This document shows positions 23,346-24,451 of a stretch of DNA of 24,451 bases, in pieces. The position numbers and the translations under genes are program-made. The DNA comes from a virus, in the IMG/VR virus record IMGVR_UViG_3300025872_000296, positions 1-24,451 of that record; one strand, given 5' to 3'. How positions within the stretch are numbered: position 1 is the first letter of the stretch; every line of letters begins with the position of its first letter. The notes under the pieces were generated by a model, which saw only the letters and a list, made by a program, of their open reading frames with translations, ran no database searches and was not told the origin of the DNA.

Positions 23346-23535
23346 GATCGTCTTTCACCATCTGGCCGACGCTCTCGCCGTGATGCTTGGCTATTAACTC
23401 TATCAGCGGTAGCCGCCGAGTCTTAGGCTTCGATAAAAGCCAGTGAGCCCAATCCTTGACGACCAACGGCATAACCTTTTCGTAAGCTGCCGCAATTTCC
23501 TGTCGATCACTGCTCTTTACTTCCTTGATGATCAA
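23323..23535 (-). CDS. Small unknown protein, second of an overlapping minus-strand pair
   Basis: The frame is open from about 23679 to 23323, but the only sensible starts are TTG codons; TTG 23535 has GGAGA upstream and gives 70 residues (VKSSDRQEIAAAYEKVMPLV, then WAHWLLSKPKTRRLP and AKHHGESVGQMVKDDL). Helical, basic. It overlaps the preceding 63-residue ORF by 29 bases in another frame. It could be a separate coupled gene, or the second half of a protein produced by frameshifting or split by a sequence error. No family recognised. The 3' end overlaps the endolysin gene by 23 bases. Confidence 0.5.
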   Translation of the reverse strand: MIIKEVKSSDRQEIAAAYEKVMPLVVKDWAHWLLSKPKTRRLPLIELIAKHHGESVGQMVKDDLIRLNKA

Positions 23536-23698
23536 AAGCCAGTTCTCCGAGTGACCACGCTCGAAATGCTTTATGTTTTTCGATGGTGTCTTCGCATTCG
23601 GTTGAGGGCGGCTTCCAGCCGTACTGCCGCCAGATCTCCTCGACAGGCTTGAAGGTTCGCGGCGTTCTTTGCTCTGCAATCAACTCTCTCCAGCTCAT
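23507..23698 (-). CDS. Small unknown protein, first of an overlapping minus-strand pair (63 aa)
   Basis: The ATG at 23698 overlaps the exonuclease stop by 4 bases (ATGA), so translation is coupled. The product begins MSWRELIAEQRTPRTFKPVE and continues EIWRQYGWKPPSTECEDTIE and HKAFRAWSLGELAF. 'FKPVEEIWRQYGWKPPS' looks like a conserved motif, but I know no function. TGA ends it shortly after the reading frame starts to resemble a terminal region, and the next frame carries on with a plausible sequence, so a frameshift pair is possible. Confidence 0.6.
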   Translation of the reverse strand: MSWRELIAEQRTPRTFKPVEEIWRQYGWKPPSTECEDTIEKHKAFRAWSLGELAFDHQGSKEQ

Positions 23699-24285
23699 CC
23701 TAATTTCCTTTGCATTGTGTCAACTTCTGTTAAAAAAGTCATTACGTCTTTCTCTAGATCTTCAATGTCTTTGCGCTCTGGTTGAAAACGAACAACAAAC
23801 AACTGGAGATGCTCGGGCAGCCTTGGATCGAACGATACAAAATCAACCCACTCTCTACCGGTACAAGCGAGCTGTGCAAGCATCTGGTGTTTGTGCTCGG
23901 AAGGTGGTTCGCCTTTCATCATCCAGCCTAAATGTGTGGACGTTTTCGGGCATTTGATTTCCAGTAACCCGTCTGTCCATACAAGACCATCTGGCGATGC
24001 TGCAAAGTTTGGAATCGTCGGGTGATTGACGATAGCAACCTGCTCGACCCAGATGCCCGTTTTGATCTCATACGCAGCCCTTGCAAGCGGTTCGTTGGCC
24101 GTTCCCCACTCCATGTACGCATTTGTATAAGACTCGATTGGTGAGCCTGTAAGACGTTCTGTAATGATGTCGGCTATGTAATTAGCACGAGCTGCGGTTC
24201 CGGTCTTAGCACGGGCATCCGACACTCTGGATGCCGTGACCTTACCGAGCCGAGCGAGTTTCCATTCCTTGGTTCCCTGCTCCAT
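23695..24285 (-). CDS. YqaJ/lambda-type exonuclease (phage recombinase nuclease)
   Basis: 196 residues. The N-terminus has QGTKEWKLARLGKVTASRV, as in YqaJ-like nucleases, then MEWGTANEPLARAAYE with E65. The catalytic site is SPDGLVWTDGLLEIKCP with D99, E109 and K111, the D...ExK motif of the lambda exonuclease/YqaJ fold. A conserved helix follows (EHKHQMLAQLACTGREW). It degrades duplex DNA 5' to 3' to leave 3' tails for a single-strand annealing protein, and SSB lies immediately upstream. ATG 24285 overlaps the SSB stop by 1 base (TAATG). Length is normal for the family. A SSAP gene would be expected upstream beyond the window. Confidence 0.85.
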   Translation of the reverse strand: MEQGTKEWKLARLGKVTASRVSDARAKTGTAARANYIADIITERLTGSPIESYTNAYMEWGTANEPLARAAYEIKTGIWVEQVAIVNHPTIPNFAASPDGLVWTDGLLEIKCPKTSTHLGWMMKGEPPSEHKHQMLAQLACTGREWVDFVSFDPRLPEHLQLFVVRFQPERKDIEDLEKDVMTFLTEVDTMQRKLG

Positions 24286-24451
24286 TAAAAGGGAACCTCA
24301 TCATCGTTGTCGACCTCGGATTTTGGTCTGCCGCTTAGCATTTGCATCTGGTCAGCAACGATCTCGGTGGTGTACTTATCGTGACCGTTTTTGTCTGTCC
24401 ATTTTCGAGTTTCTATCCTGCCCTCGACGTAAACCTGAGACCCTTTCTTTA
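24285..24451 (-). CDS. ssb: Single-stranded DNA-binding protein, C-terminal part (partial)
   Basis: The gene enters from the right edge; 54 codons are visible. They read [20 protein letters not shown] (the L-strand/OB-fold 'G..v.veGri..r.w.dk.G' block), [18 protein letters not shown], then a short acidic tail ending DDEVPF. The usual SSB tip is DDDIPF, which docks repair enzymes. The visible domain is the last part of the OB fold followed by a very short linker, so the protein is shorter than E. coli SSB, as in many phages. It binds ssDNA during replication and recombination and is coupled to the exonuclease. Confidence 0.9.
   Translation of the reverse strand, partial: KKGSQVYVEGRIETRKWTDKNGHDKYTTEIVADQMQMLSGRPKSEVDNDDEVPF

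Noticed and set aside
1-24451. Integrase, att sites, tRNA, CRISPR or IS elements
   Set aside because: None seen on either strand by eye; no ORF has a recombinase or transposase motif, and no direct repeat array with spacers is present.

Overview
The window is a contiguous piece of a tailed double-stranded DNA phage genome, most likely siphovirus-like. It has an HK97-type head, a lambda-like G/GT chaperone pair, a tape measure, a J-like tip protein, a 3TM holin and a GH24 endolysin. The lysis genes and single-stop phage-style packing suggest a Gram-negative host. The GTA-type holin, the Gly-rich fibres and the TIGR02466-like oxygenase resemble aquatic proteobacterial phages, but host and lifestyle are inferences. 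No integrase, repressor, att site, tRNA or CRISPR array is visible. The window is coding almost throughout. No gap exceeds 300 bases, and most genes overlap by 1 to 23 bases (ATGA, TGATG, TAATG), so the plus strand looks like one long late operon.

Plus strand, in order. Bases 2-3991: C-terminus of a probable prohead protease, two tandem major-capsid paralogues, head-tail connector, head closure and tail terminator-like proteins. Bases 4000-7871: tail tube, two small unknown proteins, an HK97 gp10-like protein, the G and T tail assembly chaperones joined by a perfect A AAA AAC slippery heptamer, and the tape measure. Bases 7868-13202: two tail-tip proteins, a GNAT acetyltransferase, and a 1198-residue J-like tip protein with a collagen-like segment and a C-terminal S74 self-cleaving chaperone. 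Bases 13223-21896: a fibre and adhesin region. It contains a GT2-TPR glycosyltransferase, a collagen-like fibre, several short virion proteins, a 648-residue protein with two glycine-rich modules, a 2OG-Fe(II) oxygenase, and a 635-residue protein in which a third glycine-rich module is embedded in 20-residue repeats. Bases 21904-23345: lysis (two one-TM coiled-coil proteins, holin, endolysin).

Minus strand, 24451-23323, converging on the lysis genes: the C-terminus of an SSB, a YqaJ/lambda-type exonuclease, and two overlapping small unknown ORFs. These look like the end of an early recombination/replication operon.

The most notable points are: (1) the duplicated capsid gene, whose second copy lacks the N-terminal delta-like domain; (2) two mutually exclusive hairpins between the capsid genes, one of which covers the Shine-Dalgarno of the second; (3) the G/GT frameshift site; (4) a possible fibre-modification set (glycosyltransferase, oxygenase and acetyltransferase beside Gly-Pro-Thr collagen-like fibres); (5) the strict 20-residue repeats interrupted by a glycine-rich module.
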